Assembly (NCBI GenBank): GCA_004359425.1
Contig: PTEU01000001.1
Coordinates: forward strand, 1,898,098-1,962,097
Length of the DNA: 64,000 bases
Source of the DNA: Ideonella sp. MAG2
Lineage (GTDB): Bacteria > Pseudomonadota > Gammaproteobacteria > Burkholderiales > Burkholderiaceae_C
Reading direction: 5' to 3'
The position numbers and the translations under genes are program-made. Positions 41,975-50,470 of the stretch are shown here, one piece after another. Within the stretch, counting starts at the first letter, position 1. Each line of letters opens with the position of its first letter. A model generated the notes under the pieces. The model was not told the origin of the DNA and searched no databases. It saw nothing but the letters and a program-made list of their open reading frames with translations.

Positions 41975-43819
41975 ATGAGCGACCATCGCCCCACCGACGC
42001 TGCGGCCAAGCCCGCCCCTGCCAATTTTTTGCGCGCCATCATCGAGCGCGACCTGCAGGCGGGCACTTACGAGCGGCGTCGCTTTGCGGGCAGCCCGGGC
42101 GATGCCGCCCACCATGAAGCCGGTGACATCGACCCCGCGCGCGTGCGCCTGCGCTTTCCGCCTGAACCCAACGGTTACCTGCACATCGGCCATGCCAAGA
42201 GCATCTGCCTGAACGTGGGCCTGGCGCGCGACTTTGGTGGTGTTTGCCACCTGCGCTTTGACGACACCAACCCCGAGAAAGAAGAACAAGAGTACGTGGA
42301 TGCCATCGAAGAGATGGGCCGTTGGCTGGGATGGGACTGGAACTTCAAGGGCACCGCCCACAAGTTCTACGCCAGCAATTACTTCGACTTCATGTACCAA
42401 GCCGCCGAGCTGCTGATCGAGCGCGGCCTGGCCTATGTGGACGAGCAATCGCCTGAGCAAATGCGCGCCAACCGAGGCGACTTTGGTAAGCCGGGCGTAG
42501 ACAGCCCCTTCCGAGGCCGCACCCCGGCCGAGAACCTGGCACGCTTCAGAGAGATGCGCGACGGCGTGCACCCGGATGGCGCCATGGTGCTGCGGGCCAA
42601 GATCGACATGGCCAGCCCCAACATCAACCTGCGTGACCCAGCGCTCTACCGCATCCGCCGCGCCACCCACCACAACACCGGCGACAAATGGTGCATCTAC
42701 CCGATGTACACCTACGCCCACCCGATTGAAGACGCGCTGGAGCGCATCAGCCACAGCATCTGCACGCTGGAGTTTGAAGACCAGCGCCCCTTCTACGACT
42801 GGGTGCTGGAGCGCCTGGCCGAAACCGTGACCCTGCCCGACGGCCGCCAAGTGGGTGGCCTGCTGCAGCACCCACTGCCCAAGCAGTATGAGTTTGGTCG
42901 CCTGAACCTGAGCTATGTGATCACCAGCAAGCGCAAGCTCAAGCAACTGGTGGACGAAGGCCATGTGAACGGCTGGGACGACCCCCGCATGCCCACCCTG
43001 GCCGGCCTGCGCCGCCGGGGCTACACGCCCGAGGCCATCCGCAAGATGGCCGACGACAGCGGTGCCAGCAAGCACAATATCTGGCTCGACTATTCGGTGC
43101 TCGAAGGCTGCCTGCGCGACGACCTGGAGCACAAGGCCCACCGGGGCATGGCCGTGCTGGACCCAGTCAAGCTGGTGCTCAGCAACTGGGCCGAAGTGTT
43201 TGGCTCAGACGCCTACACCGAAGACTGTAGCCAGCCCGCCCTGCCCCATTCGGCCATTGCCGAAGGCCAAACCCCGCCGCCCGACCGCGTGTTCAAGATC
43301 GGCAAAGAGGTCTGGATCGAGCGCGAAGACTTTGAAGAAGCCCCGCCCAAGGGCTACAAACGCCTCTTCCCCGGCAACCTGGTGCGCCTCAAAGGCGGCT
43401 ATGTGGTGGAGTGCACCGGCTGCACCCGCGACGCCAAGGGCCAAGTCACCGAAGTGCTGGCCAAGGTCATCGCCAACACCAAGAGCGGCACGCCGGGTGC
43501 AGACAGCGTCAAAGCCAAAGCCGCCATCACCTGGGTGGCCGTGGCCGACGGCGTGCCTGCCGAAGTACGCCTCTACGACCGCCTCTTCAGCGAGGCCCAG
43601 CCCGACGCCGGTGGCAAAGACTTCTTGGAAGCGCTGAACCCGAACAGCCTCAAAGTCATCACTGCCATCGTCGAACCTTCCCTCGCCGCCGCCCAGCCCG
43701 ACCAAAAATTCCAGTTCGAGCGCCACGGCTACTTTGTGGCCGACCGCAAGGACCATGGCGTGGGCGGCAAGGTGGTGTTCAACCGGGTGACGGGATTGAA
43801 GGATTCGTGGGGCAAGTGA
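41975..43819 (+). CDS. glnS: glutaminyl-tRNA synthetase
   Basis: 614 residues, class Ib synthetase charging tRNA-Gln. RFPPEPNGYLHIGHAKSICLN contains the HIGH motif (residues 70-73); VITSKRKLKQL near 316 is the KMSKS-like loop. DDTNPEKEEQEYVDAIEEMGRWLGWDW and the C-terminal beta-barrels (GYVVECTGCTRDAKG...) are typical. Length is normal and the frame intact. The ~20 extra N-terminal residues are common in this group. Confidence 0.98.
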   Translation: MSDHRPTDAAAKPAPANFLRAIIERDLQAGTYERRRFAGSPGDAAHHEAGDIDPARVRLRFPPEPNGYLHIGHAKSICLNVGLARDFGGVCHLRFDDTNPEKEEQEYVDAIEEMGRWLGWDWNFKGTAHKFYASNYFDFMYQAAELLIERGLAYVDEQSPEQMRANRGDFGKPGVDSPFRGRTPAENLARFREMRDGVHPDGAMVLRAKIDMASPNINLRDPALYRIRRATHHNTGDKWCIYPMYTYAHPIEDALERISHSICTLEFEDQRPFYDWVLERLAETVTLPDGRQVGGLLQHPLPKQYEFGRLNLSYVITSKRKLKQLVDEGHVNGWDDPRMPTLAGLRRRGYTPEAIRKMADDSGASKHNIWLDYSVLEGCLRDDLEHKAHRGMAVLDPVKLVLSNWAEVFGSDAYTEDCSQPALPHSAIAEGQTPPPDRVFKIGKEVWIEREDFEEAPPKGYKRLFPGNLVRLKGGYVVECTGCTRDAKGQVTEVLAKVIANTKSGTPGADSVKAKAAITWVAVADGVPAEVRLYDRLFSEAQPDAGGKDFLEALNPNSLKVITAIVEPSLAAAQPDQKFQFERHGYFVADRKDHGVGGKVVFNRVTGLKDSWGK

Positions 43820-43874
43820 GGCGTTGTGTGGCTTCGTGAGGGGCCACGAATGCTGACGCACCAACTTAACGAGT

Positions 43875-43903
43875 TTGACAAATTATTCCAAATTAACTAA
43901 ATT
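43875..43903 (+). promoter_or_regulatory. sigma-70-like promoter of the toxin-antitoxin operon
   Basis: TTGACA (perfect -35), 17-base spacer, TAAATT (-10, four of six), in a clearly AT-rich patch between glnS and the antitoxin gene. About 100 bases separate it from the antitoxin ATG. Confidence 0.65.
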
Positions 43904-43931
43904 CAAGCCCATCTTGAGTTGCCCCACCAAT

Positions 43932-43946
43932 TTGCGTGCACCGCAA
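43932..43946. promoter_or_regulatory. inverted repeat, candidate autoregulatory operator
   Basis: TTGCG-TGCAC-CGCAA, a 5-bp perfect dyad about 30 bases past the predicted -10 of the toxin-antitoxin promoter. A further GTGCGCAAT lies at ~43974. Toxin-antitoxin operons are commonly repressed by the antitoxin at such dyads; this role is inferred from position only. Confidence 0.4.
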
Positions 43947-44004
43947 TCTGAATGGGCAGTCTGTCAATGAGGTGCGCAATGACCGTGGGAATCAGTGAAC
44001 AACC

Positions 44005-44472
44005 ATGAACACCTTGACTTTCCCCCACTCTGTGGCCATTGAAATTCCATCGCGTCTTGCCGCACCGACTGACCCCTATGCCAGCGAAGCGCAAACTGAT
44101 GCGCTTTTGCGCACAGGTGCAGCCTACCGGCGCGATCGCATGCAGGCTGCCGACATGATCACCACAGACGAAGCCGCTGACTTGGCTGGCACCACCCGCG
44201 TCACGATCAACGCTTGGATCAAAGCGGGCCGCTGCATCGCTGTGACCCATTTGCGGCGAGGCTTCAAGCTTCCGCGCTGGCAGTTCGAACCTTCCATGTT
44301 CCCGCATATTCAGCCGCTCTCGCAGATGCTGGGTTCGACCGATGGCTGGCATCTGCTGGCTTTTCTGGAGAGCCCCCACCCCGCACTTGATGGGCAGACG
44401 CCGCGTATCGCATTGGAACAAGGCCTTGGCGCGAGCCGCGTGCTGGGATTGGCAACAGCAGAGGGTCACTGA
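44005..44472 (+). CDS. Xre/MbcA-ParS-type antitoxin
   Basis: 155 residues. A helix-turn-helix in the excisionase/MerR style, MITTDEAADLAGTTRVTINAWI (~51-72), is followed by a C-terminal helical block GWHLLAFLESPHPALDGQTPRIALEQG, the MbcA/ParS/Xre toxin-binding signature (LxxPxxxLxGxxPxxxL). It should neutralise the RES toxin encoded 12 bases downstream and repress the operon by DNA binding. Its HTH is more excisionase-like than in most partners of RES toxins. Confidence 0.82.
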   Translation: MNTLTFPHSVAIEIPSRLAAPTDPYASEAQTDALLRTGAAYRRDRMQAADMITTDEAADLAGTTRVTINAWIKAGRCIAVTHLRRGFKLPRWQFEPSMFPHIQPLSQMLGSTDGWHLLAFLESPHPALDGQTPRIALEQGLGASRVLGLATAEGH

Positions 44473-44484
44473 CGACCCCTGCCC

Positions 44485-45078
44485 ATGAAACTCAAAGATC
44501 TCAATCCACCCCTCATAGAACTGCCCACTGGGCAGCCCTTTTTCCGGGTGCAATTGCTGCGCGCCCGAAGTGGGAGCGTCAGAGCCAACGGCCTGCTTTT
44601 AGCACCCGCTGGCGCATTGTCTGGCCGGTTTTGCCTGCCCGGCCAGGTGACGGCATACCTTGCCGATAGTGCCCATACTGCGCTGTTTGAATCCCAATTC
44701 CGTCGCGACACTGTGAGCCGCAACCTGTCTGACTTGGCCAAGCGTGCTCTGGTCCAGTTCATCATCCACAAGCCCCTGCGTCTGGTGGACTTGCGACCAC
44801 TGGCCGAGCCTTATCCACTTCTGCAAAGCATGCGCATTGCACAGACCCAGGGCTTGGCGCAAGAGATCTTTGAGAACCAGCATCATGGTCTGGTTTACGC
44901 CTCTGCCCAACACCCACAACATGCCTGTGTCTGCTTGTTCCCAGAAGGCATAGCCCGCCTCAAACGGGCCCAGTCATGGCCCTTGGTCAAGCCCGGAACC
45001 AAGCAACTGCTGCGCGTTGTGGTGGACGCGGCTCGCCGCTCTGGCGTACCCCTGCTAGACCAAGAACCCACCGGGTAA
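44485..45078 (+). CDS. RES-domain toxin
   Basis: 197 residues. The RES signature residues are visible: Arg in FFRVQLLRA, the SGRFCLPGQVTAYLADSAHTALFES block with its Glu, and Ser in HHGLVYASAQH. RES toxins are ADP-ribosyltransferase-like and degrade or transfer from NAD+, halting growth. It lies 12 bases after its antitoxin. The operon ends convergently with the nuclease-helicase gene (21-base gap). Confidence 0.85.
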   Translation: MKLKDLNPPLIELPTGQPFFRVQLLRARSGSVRANGLLLAPAGALSGRFCLPGQVTAYLADSAHTALFESQFRRDTVSRNLSDLAKRALVQFIIHKPLRLVDLRPLAEPYPLLQSMRIAQTQGLAQEIFENQHHGLVYASAQHPQHACVCLFPEGIARLKRAQSWPLVKPGTKQLLRVVVDAARRSGVPLLDQEPTG

Positions 45079-45099
45079 GGGCAAACCGGCGCTGATTGC

Positions 45100-46926
45100 T
45101 TAATTGGCTACTGGGAGGAGTGCGCCAAACCGCCCCTTGCCGCTAAGGCCCAAGATCAAGCGCTGCGTCGCCCGCGTCGCCCCCACATAAAACAGCCGCG
45201 CTTCCTCGCGCTCGTCCTCCCCTTTGGTGGGCATGTGGCCCACGCCAACCAGGGCCACCACGGGGAACTCCAAGCCTTTGCTGGCGTGCAGGCTCATCAC
45301 CTTGATGCTGTCTTGGGTGGGGTCGAACTGCCCGGTCTTTTTGCGCACTTGATGCGGCAAGCCGCGCTGGGTGAGCAAACGGGCGCACAGGTCCAGCTCG
45401 CTCCAATGGCGGCAGAGGATGGCCATATCGCCCCATGCGTGGCCTTCGCGGTGGGCGCTGCTCAGCAGCTCGGCGACTTGGGCAGCTTCTTCGCGCAGCG
45501 TGGGCAGGCGGATGATGAGCGGGGGTTCGCCGTCGCGCCCGCAGCTCACGGGCTTGAGCAAGGGCACACCGTCGTCGTCTTTGTCTTCGTCGGTCAGCAG
45601 GTCAGCGGCTACCAAGCTGGCGGTCTGCAAAATTTGCTGGGTGTTGCGGTAGTTGACTTTGAGAATGGCGGTGCGTCCTTGGGCCTGGATGCCCAAGCGC
45701 TTAAAGCTGAAGTTCTTTTTCCGGGCTCGCTCGTAAATGCTTTGTGCGTCGTCATACAACACGAGCAGGCAGTTGGTGGCTGGGTCCACCATTTGCACCA
45801 CCAGGCGCAGCCATTCAGGCGCAAAGTCGTGGCCCTCGTCGATCAGCACAGCCTGGTATTGCCCACTGGGAATCTGGCGGCGGTCCACCCCCGTGATGAC
45901 GCGCTGGACCATGTCGGCCATCTTGTCGCTCAAGGGCTGGTTGTTGGCAGGCATGGCCTGGCCATAAGTCTTCAACTGGGCATAGCACCATTTGTGGAAA
46001 TGCACAGCATGGACGCGGTCAGCAATGCCTTTGGCCGCCATCTCGCGGGCCAATTGGCGTGCCAGTGGTTCGTTGTAGCAAAGAATGAGGATGGGTTTGC
46101 TGGACGCCGTCTGGGCCCGGGCCAGGTGTTCCGCACGGTAGCCCAGCAGCATGGTCTTGCCTGATCCGGCTACACCGTGGATGACGCGGTGGCCGTCACC
46201 CAAGCTGCGGGCCAGTTGCTCTTGGTGCAAGTCCATCACCCGCATCATGCTGGGCAGCTCAGCCGTCTCGTCATGGCTGCCAAACAGTTGCCCCTGCACC
46301 TGAACACGGATCTCGGGGAACATCACCCAGCGAACCCTGTCCATCTGTGGCAGAGACATGACACCGCCCATCATGAAGGGGAACATGTCCCACAAACGGC
46401 TTTGCAGCGCCTCGGGTTCAACCTGCTCAGCCATCTCGTCTTGGCAGACCACGCGGTGGGGCTCGATGGCGTGGGCCAGCTCCGCCTTGTTGAACTGGGC
46501 GCGGGTGATGTTGGGCAGCACCACGCCATAGCTCCAAGGAAAGGCCAGCTTGCCTTGGTGACGCCCTTCTGCGTACACCAGTTGAGAGTCTCTCTCCAAA
46601 GCGTTGACCACCTGATGCGCATATTGCCGGGCCTGCTCCAGCGGGTTGGCAATGGTCTTGGGGCCTTGCTCGGTGTGGATGTCCCAGGTCTGCTTATTGG
46701 CCTGGATGAGGGTAGATAAACGGAAGTCCTTGACCTCCAAGATCAAGATGCCCCGGCGCGGGTGCATGACCACAAAGTCAGGGTGCTGGTGCAGGGGGCC
46801 AACTGCCACGTCGTACCAAAGCAAGTAGTCGTCATCGAGCTTTTGCTCCAGCCGCTCGGCCGTGCGCCGCTCGCCGCTGGTCATGCGGGCGACACAGGCG
46901 CTGAAGGCCGGGATCAAGGTGGCCAT
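45100..46926 (-). CDS. NERD nuclease-domain / superfamily I helicase
   Basis: 608 residues. N-terminal NERD domain with a PD-(D/E)xK-like site: Asp50 in HPDFVVMHP and Glu64-x-Lys66 in ILEVKDF. C-terminal UvrD-like helicase: Walker A GVAGSGKTM (251-259), motif II VLIDEGHDFAPEW, motif V VMSLHASKGLEFPVV, motif VI YVGATRATQRL. The ATG giving MATLIPAFSAC is chosen; the frame is open further upstream. Function is unknown; NERD-helicases occur in repair and in phage-defence contexts. It sits next to a toxin-antitoxin pair, consistent with an accessory/defence island. Confidence 0.85.
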   Translation of the reverse strand: MATLIPAFSACVARMTSGERRTAERLEQKLDDDYLLWYDVAVGPLHQHPDFVVMHPRRGILILEVKDFRLSTLIQANKQTWDIHTEQGPKTIANPLEQARQYAHQVVNALERDSQLVYAEGRHQGKLAFPWSYGVVLPNITRAQFNKAELAHAIEPHRVVCQDEMAEQVEPEALQSRLWDMFPFMMGGVMSLPQMDRVRWVMFPEIRVQVQGQLFGSHDETAELPSMMRVMDLHQEQLARSLGDGHRVIHGVAGSGKTMLLGYRAEHLARAQTASSKPILILCYNEPLARQLAREMAAKGIADRVHAVHFHKWCYAQLKTYGQAMPANNQPLSDKMADMVQRVITGVDRRQIPSGQYQAVLIDEGHDFAPEWLRLVVQMVDPATNCLLVLYDDAQSIYERARKKNFSFKRLGIQAQGRTAILKVNYRNTQQILQTASLVAADLLTDEDKDDDGVPLLKPVSCGRDGEPPLIIRLPTLREEAAQVAELLSSAHREGHAWGDMAILCRHWSELDLCARLLTQRGLPHQVRKKTGQFDPTQDSIKVMSLHASKGLEFPVVALVGVGHMPTKGEDEREEARLFYVGATRATQRLILGLSGKGRFGALLPVAN

Positions 46927-47063
46927 CGAGTGGGAAATGATCTTCAGATTGGGGGGAAAGCTCGGCACATTATTGCTGCGTGCGTCAGAGGCCGCCGGGT
47001 TCAGTGCACAATCTTGCCCAGAACTTTCGCCACAAAACACTGGCCAATCTCGGGAGGGAACTC

Positions 47064-47642
47064 ATGAATCGTCTGTTACTTGTGTTGATGCTGGTAGCGG
47101 GTGCTGCGAACGCCCAGACCAACGAGCAGACCATCCGTATCTGCGACGACAAAGGTTGTTCGGACCGACCGCGCAGTAGCGCGACGTTCGACCCCATGCA
47201 CGACGATAACCCTGAGGAAACTCAGCGCCTCGCGGCGCTGGCCGAGATCGCACGCAAAGACCCGCGCGCTGCCTATGACCTAGCGCTGCGCTACTTCCGT
47301 GGCGACGGCGTCAAGCGCGACAGCTACATGGCGATCAAGTGGATGCGCGAAGCGGGCGACCGAGGCGTGCCCGACGCCCATCTCGCGCTCGGCCGCTTCT
47401 ACCTGATGGGTGTAGAAGAAATGGGATCCGACCCAGCCGAAGCCGAAAAGTGGCTCTCGCTCGCCGCTGCGCGCGGCGACAAGGAAGCGGAGAAATTGCT
47501 GACCGAAGCCCGTGCCGCCAAGAAAACCGAACAAGAGCTGTACAGGTGGCGTGAAGCGTACCGCAAGAGCTGGTTTGGATGGTGGGCCAGCGGCTACTCC
47601 TACCACTGGTACTGGGGCCCTGCCGGTTGGTACTACCGCTGA
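47064..47642 (+). CDS. secreted Sel1-repeat protein
   Basis: 192 residues. Signal peptide MNRLLLVLMLVAGAANA, then about 60 residues with two Cys (IRICDDKGCSDRP). Two Sel1-like repeats follow (DPRAAYDLALRYFRGDGVKRDSYMAIKWMREAGDRG and VPDAHLALGRFYLMGVEEMGSDPAEAEKWLSLAAARG), and an aromatic tail WWASGYSYHWYWGPAGWYYR ends it. Sel1 repeats mediate protein contacts, so it is probably a periplasmic adaptor. GGGAGGGAACTC precedes the ATG. It diverges from the NERD helicase and is followed on the same strand by a lipoprotein gene 60 bases on. Confidence 0.8.
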   Translation: MNRLLLVLMLVAGAANAQTNEQTIRICDDKGCSDRPRSSATFDPMHDDNPEETQRLAALAEIARKDPRAAYDLALRYFRGDGVKRDSYMAIKWMREAGDRGVPDAHLALGRFYLMGVEEMGSDPAEAEKWLSLAAARGDKEAEKLLTEARAAKKTEQELYRWREAYRKSWFGWWASGYSYHWYWGPAGWYYR

Positions 47643-47702
47643 AGCGCCCCCCAACGTTCTCCGCAGCAACCTTTTTGCACCATTTAGTAGAGGGAAGAAT
47701 CC

Positions 47703-48521
47703 ATGAACAAGACCACCACCCTGGCGGCACTGGCTGCCTCCTTGGCCCTAGTGGGCTGTGCTGCCCCTGGAGGCAAAGTGACCACGGGCACCAGCGCCAC
47801 GGCCGCCACTGGCGGGGCCGCTGGTGGCACCAGCGCCGGTGCCAACTCCAATCTGGAGCGCTGCAGCGCACCGCTCGGAACATTGGCTGTGGACGATGGT
47901 CGTGGCAAGGAGTGGTACGCCAGCTTCGGCGCAGCCACACAGGTCACCACCATCGAGCCGCTGCTGCGCCTGGCGGTGCAGCAGTCCAATTGCTTCGTGA
48001 TCACCTCGGTGGGCAACAACCGCACTGAGAGCAAGCTTTCCGCCATCACCGACAAGCAGCGCAATTCGGGTGACTTCCGAGCTGGCTCCAACCAACAAAA
48101 AGGCCAGCGCGTGGCGGCCGACTACTACTTGGAGCCGGCCATCATCATCGACAACGAATCCACCGGCAAGATCGGTGCCGCACTGGGAGGTTTGATCGGC
48201 GGTGGCCTCGGTGCCCTGGCAGGCTCGGTAGAGTCCAAAGCCTCGGTAGTAACGCTGACCATGTACGATATTCGCTCTGGCGTGCAGATTGCCATTTCCG
48301 AGGGTAACGCCACCGCCACCAACTATGGCGCGGCCATTGGCGCTTTCGGTGGCGGCGCGGCGGGTGGTCTCAGCGGTTTCTCGCGCACCCCCGCCGGCAA
48401 GGCCTCCGTAGCGGCCTTCGTAGATGCGTACAACAGCATGGTGATCTCGCTGCGCAACTATAAAGCGCAAACAGTCAAAGGCGGCTTGGGCAAGGGCGGT
48501 GTGTTGAAGGTTGGGGACTGA
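47703..48521 (+). CDS. CsgG/HfaB-like lipoprotein
   Basis: 272 residues. Lipoprotein signal MNKTTTLAALAASLALVGC with lipobox LVGC; a Thr/Ala/Gly-rich linker to ~50. Then a CsgG-like domain: RCSAPLGTLAVDDGRGKEWYASFG, PLLRLAVQQSNCFVIT, AADYYLEPAIIIDNES..., a Gly-rich hairpin IGAALGGLIGGGLGALAGSVESK, SVVTLTMYDIRSGVQIAISEGNATA. CsgG forms secretion pores in the outer membrane; this one is looser and may be a peptidoglycan-linked relative. No curli subunits are nearby. Confidence 0.7.
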   Translation: MNKTTTLAALAASLALVGCAAPGGKVTTGTSATAATGGAAGGTSAGANSNLERCSAPLGTLAVDDGRGKEWYASFGAATQVTTIEPLLRLAVQQSNCFVITSVGNNRTESKLSAITDKQRNSGDFRAGSNQQKGQRVAADYYLEPAIIIDNESTGKIGAALGGLIGGGLGALAGSVESKASVVTLTMYDIRSGVQIAISEGNATATNYGAAIGAFGGGAAGGLSGFSRTPAGKASVAAFVDAYNSMVISLRNYKAQTVKGGLGKGGVLKVGD

Positions 48522-48897
48522 ATCTCCCCATCGCTGAATTTGCCCCCCGAGCCCCAGCCCAGCATCCCTTCGAGGGGTCAAGCGCCTGAGGTCATGCAAG
48601 GCCGCATTGGCGTTCGCAGCGCGCTGATGCGCATCCGACCAGCCAGGCTCCTGCTCCGTCAGGGGCCTTTGTGTGGATGGGGTGGCTGCGTGGTGCGAGC
48701 CAAGATTGATACCAAGAGCCCGGCATGACTGGCCCGTGGGCATCGCCTCTGAAAGGGGTATCACAAGCTGAACCGTGTGACCCATTTCGGGGAGGCTCAC
48801 TTTATCGGGAAGAAGCCACCACGTGTATAGGCGGGCAGGCCCGAGGGCGATGCAGACTATGATTTGGCCGCTCCACACTGCCATCTTAGGGATCCGA
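48522..48897. other. 376-bp intergenic region without a recognisable gene
   Basis: No frame shows coding character. Only short GC-rich hairpins and no convincing terminator were seen after the lipoprotein gene. The last bases CCATCTTAGGGATCCGAATG carry the YqhA start with a poor ribosome-binding site. A near-identical CCATCTTAGGGCTCCG recurs at ~49573 before the methyltransferase. Confidence 0.4.
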
Positions 48898-49446
48898 ATG
48901 GAAAAGATTTTGTCGGGGTTTGGCTCGCTGCTGTATCGCATGCGGTTCACCATGCTGTTCTTCTATGTCGGCTTGGTTGGCATTATTTTTGGCATCTTGG
49001 GCAAGTTCGTGCTCGAAACCTACAAGCTGATGAACACCTTGCTGTTCGCCGACTTGCAGAAGATCGACTTGATCATCAAGGTGCTGGAGTTGGTGGACAT
49101 GACCATGGTGGCCCAGCTCGTCTGGGTGGTGGCCTTGGCCGGGGTGTCTTTGTTTGTGACCACCGACCATTTCGACAACAGCGACATGAAAAAGCCGGAC
49201 TGGCTGGACCATGTGAACACCTACAACCTGAAGCTGAAGTTGGCCTTTGCCATCATCTCCATCTCCGGGGTGCACGCCCTCAAGACCTACCTCAGCGGCG
49301 AGCTGACCCTGGCCAGCGTACAGGTGATGACCATGATTGCCATCATCCACTTCACCTTTGTGCTGTCGGCCATTGGCATCTCATTTGCTGAGCGGTTGAC
49401 CCGCGAGACCCCCCACGACAGCAAGCCTCACGGCACCGAACCTTGA
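48898..49446 (+). CDS. YqhA/UPF0114-family membrane protein
   Basis: 182 residues. RMRFTMLFFYVGLVGIIFGILGKFVLETYKL, VAQLVWVVALAGVSLFVTTDHFDNSDMKKPDWLDHVNTYNLKLKLAFAIISISGVHALKTY and the final helix IAIIHFTFVLSAIGISFAERL are the UPF0114 pattern: four membrane helices with conserved Asp/Lys loops. Function unknown; inner membrane. The ATG (MEKILSGFGSLLYRMRF) is the family-like start. Confidence 0.85.
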   Translation: MEKILSGFGSLLYRMRFTMLFFYVGLVGIIFGILGKFVLETYKLMNTLLFADLQKIDLIIKVLELVDMTMVAQLVWVVALAGVSLFVTTDHFDNSDMKKPDWLDHVNTYNLKLKLAFAIISISGVHALKTYLSGELTLASVQVMTMIAIIHFTFVLSAIGISFAERLTRETPHDSKPHGTEP

Positions 49447-49621
49447 GGCAGAGCAAGGCCTGAGGCCTGGCTCAGGCCACTCGCTTGATAGCCCCGAACC
49501 GCTGGGCTTTTTGACGGTTTGCCCGCCCCCGCCACCGGGACAATGGGCCCGTCATGAGTATGTTTTTGTGTTCCATCTTAGGGCTCCGGGTGTCCACTGT
49601 GCCTGCAGGGGGCTGCTGGGC

Positions 49622-50470
49622 ATGGCCATGCTGAATCCACGCTGGCCCCTACCGGCCCTGGCGACCTGGCTTTCAGCTTGGGTCTTGGTGCTGGGAGCGC
49701 AGCGCCTGGGCGTTGAGCCATGGGTGGCGGTGGCGACGGGTTTGGGCTGGTCGCTGAGCTGGGGCCTGCAACAAAGCCAGCGCTGGCGGCGGCTCATGGT
49801 GTCGGCCGGTTTCCCGCTGTCGTGGTTGATGCTGCATGGTGGACCGGTGGGCGCATGGCCTGCCTGGGCTTGGCTGGTGCCGCTGGCGGTGCTGGCCCTG
49901 CTCTACCCACGCAGCACCTGGGGCGACGCGCCGCTGTTCCCTACCCCCAAGAATGCGCTGCAAGGCTTGGGCCAAGCCCTGCCGCTGCCTGCGGGAGCGC
50001 GGGTGCTGGACGCGGGCTGCGGCCTGGGGGATGGCCTGCTGGCGCTGCATCGCGAATATCCGCAAGCGCACTTACAGGGTTTGGAATGGAGCGCCCCTTT
50101 GCGCCTGGCCTGCGCCTGGCGTTGTGGCTTTGCTCAGGTCCAGCGGGCTGATATCTGGGCGGCTGACTGGAGCCAGCTCGATGTGGTGTACCTGTTCCAA
50201 CGCCCGGAGAGCATGCCCAAAGCGCGCGACAAAGCGCTGCGCGAGCTGCGCCCCGGTGCGTGGCTCGTCAGCCTAGAGTTTGAGGTGCCAGGCTGGACGC
50301 CGCATACCAAGCTGGAAACCGTGCCGGGCAAGCCCGTGTGGTTGTATCAGGCCCCTTTCGGCACGACCGCAAGTACCAATCGCTGCACCGCCGCCAAGGC
50401 CCGTGCCTGCGGCCAGCAATGCCAAGCCAGCACCGCCTGCGCGCCTACTCGCCAACCAAGCCATTCCTGA
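49622..50470 (+). CDS. membrane-anchored class I methyltransferase
   Basis: ~282 residues. Two to four hydrophobic N-terminal segments (to ~residue 100) precede a Rossmann methyltransferase: SAM motif I ARVLDAGCGLGDGLLALHREYP, then LQGLEWSAPLRLAC, DVVYLFQRPESMPKARDKALRELRPGAWLVSLEFEVPG. Substrate unknown. A frame open 111 bases upstream makes the start uncertain; ATG 49622, preceded by CAGGGGG, or ATG 49628 are favoured. The Cys-rich tail (RACGQQCQASTAC) overlaps the 3' end of the convergent response regulator by 26 bases. Confidence 0.75.
   Translation: MAMLNPRWPLPALATWLSAWVLVLGAQRLGVEPWVAVATGLGWSLSWGLQQSQRWRRLMVSAGFPLSWLMLHGGPVGAWPAWAWLVPLAVLALLYPRSTWGDAPLFPTPKNALQGLGQALPLPAGARVLDAGCGLGDGLLALHREYPQAHLQGLEWSAPLRLACAWRCGFAQVQRADIWAADWSQLDVVYLFQRPESMPKARDKALRELRPGAWLVSLEFEVPGWTPHTKLETVPGKPVWLYQAPFGTTASTNRCTAAKARACGQQCQASTACAPTRQPSHS

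Noticed and set aside
41945..43141. 398-codon minus-strand open frame opposite glnS
   Set aside because: A high-GC shadow: the plus strand encodes an intact glutaminyl-tRNA synthetase, and the antisense product is His/Gly/Ala-rich with no domain.
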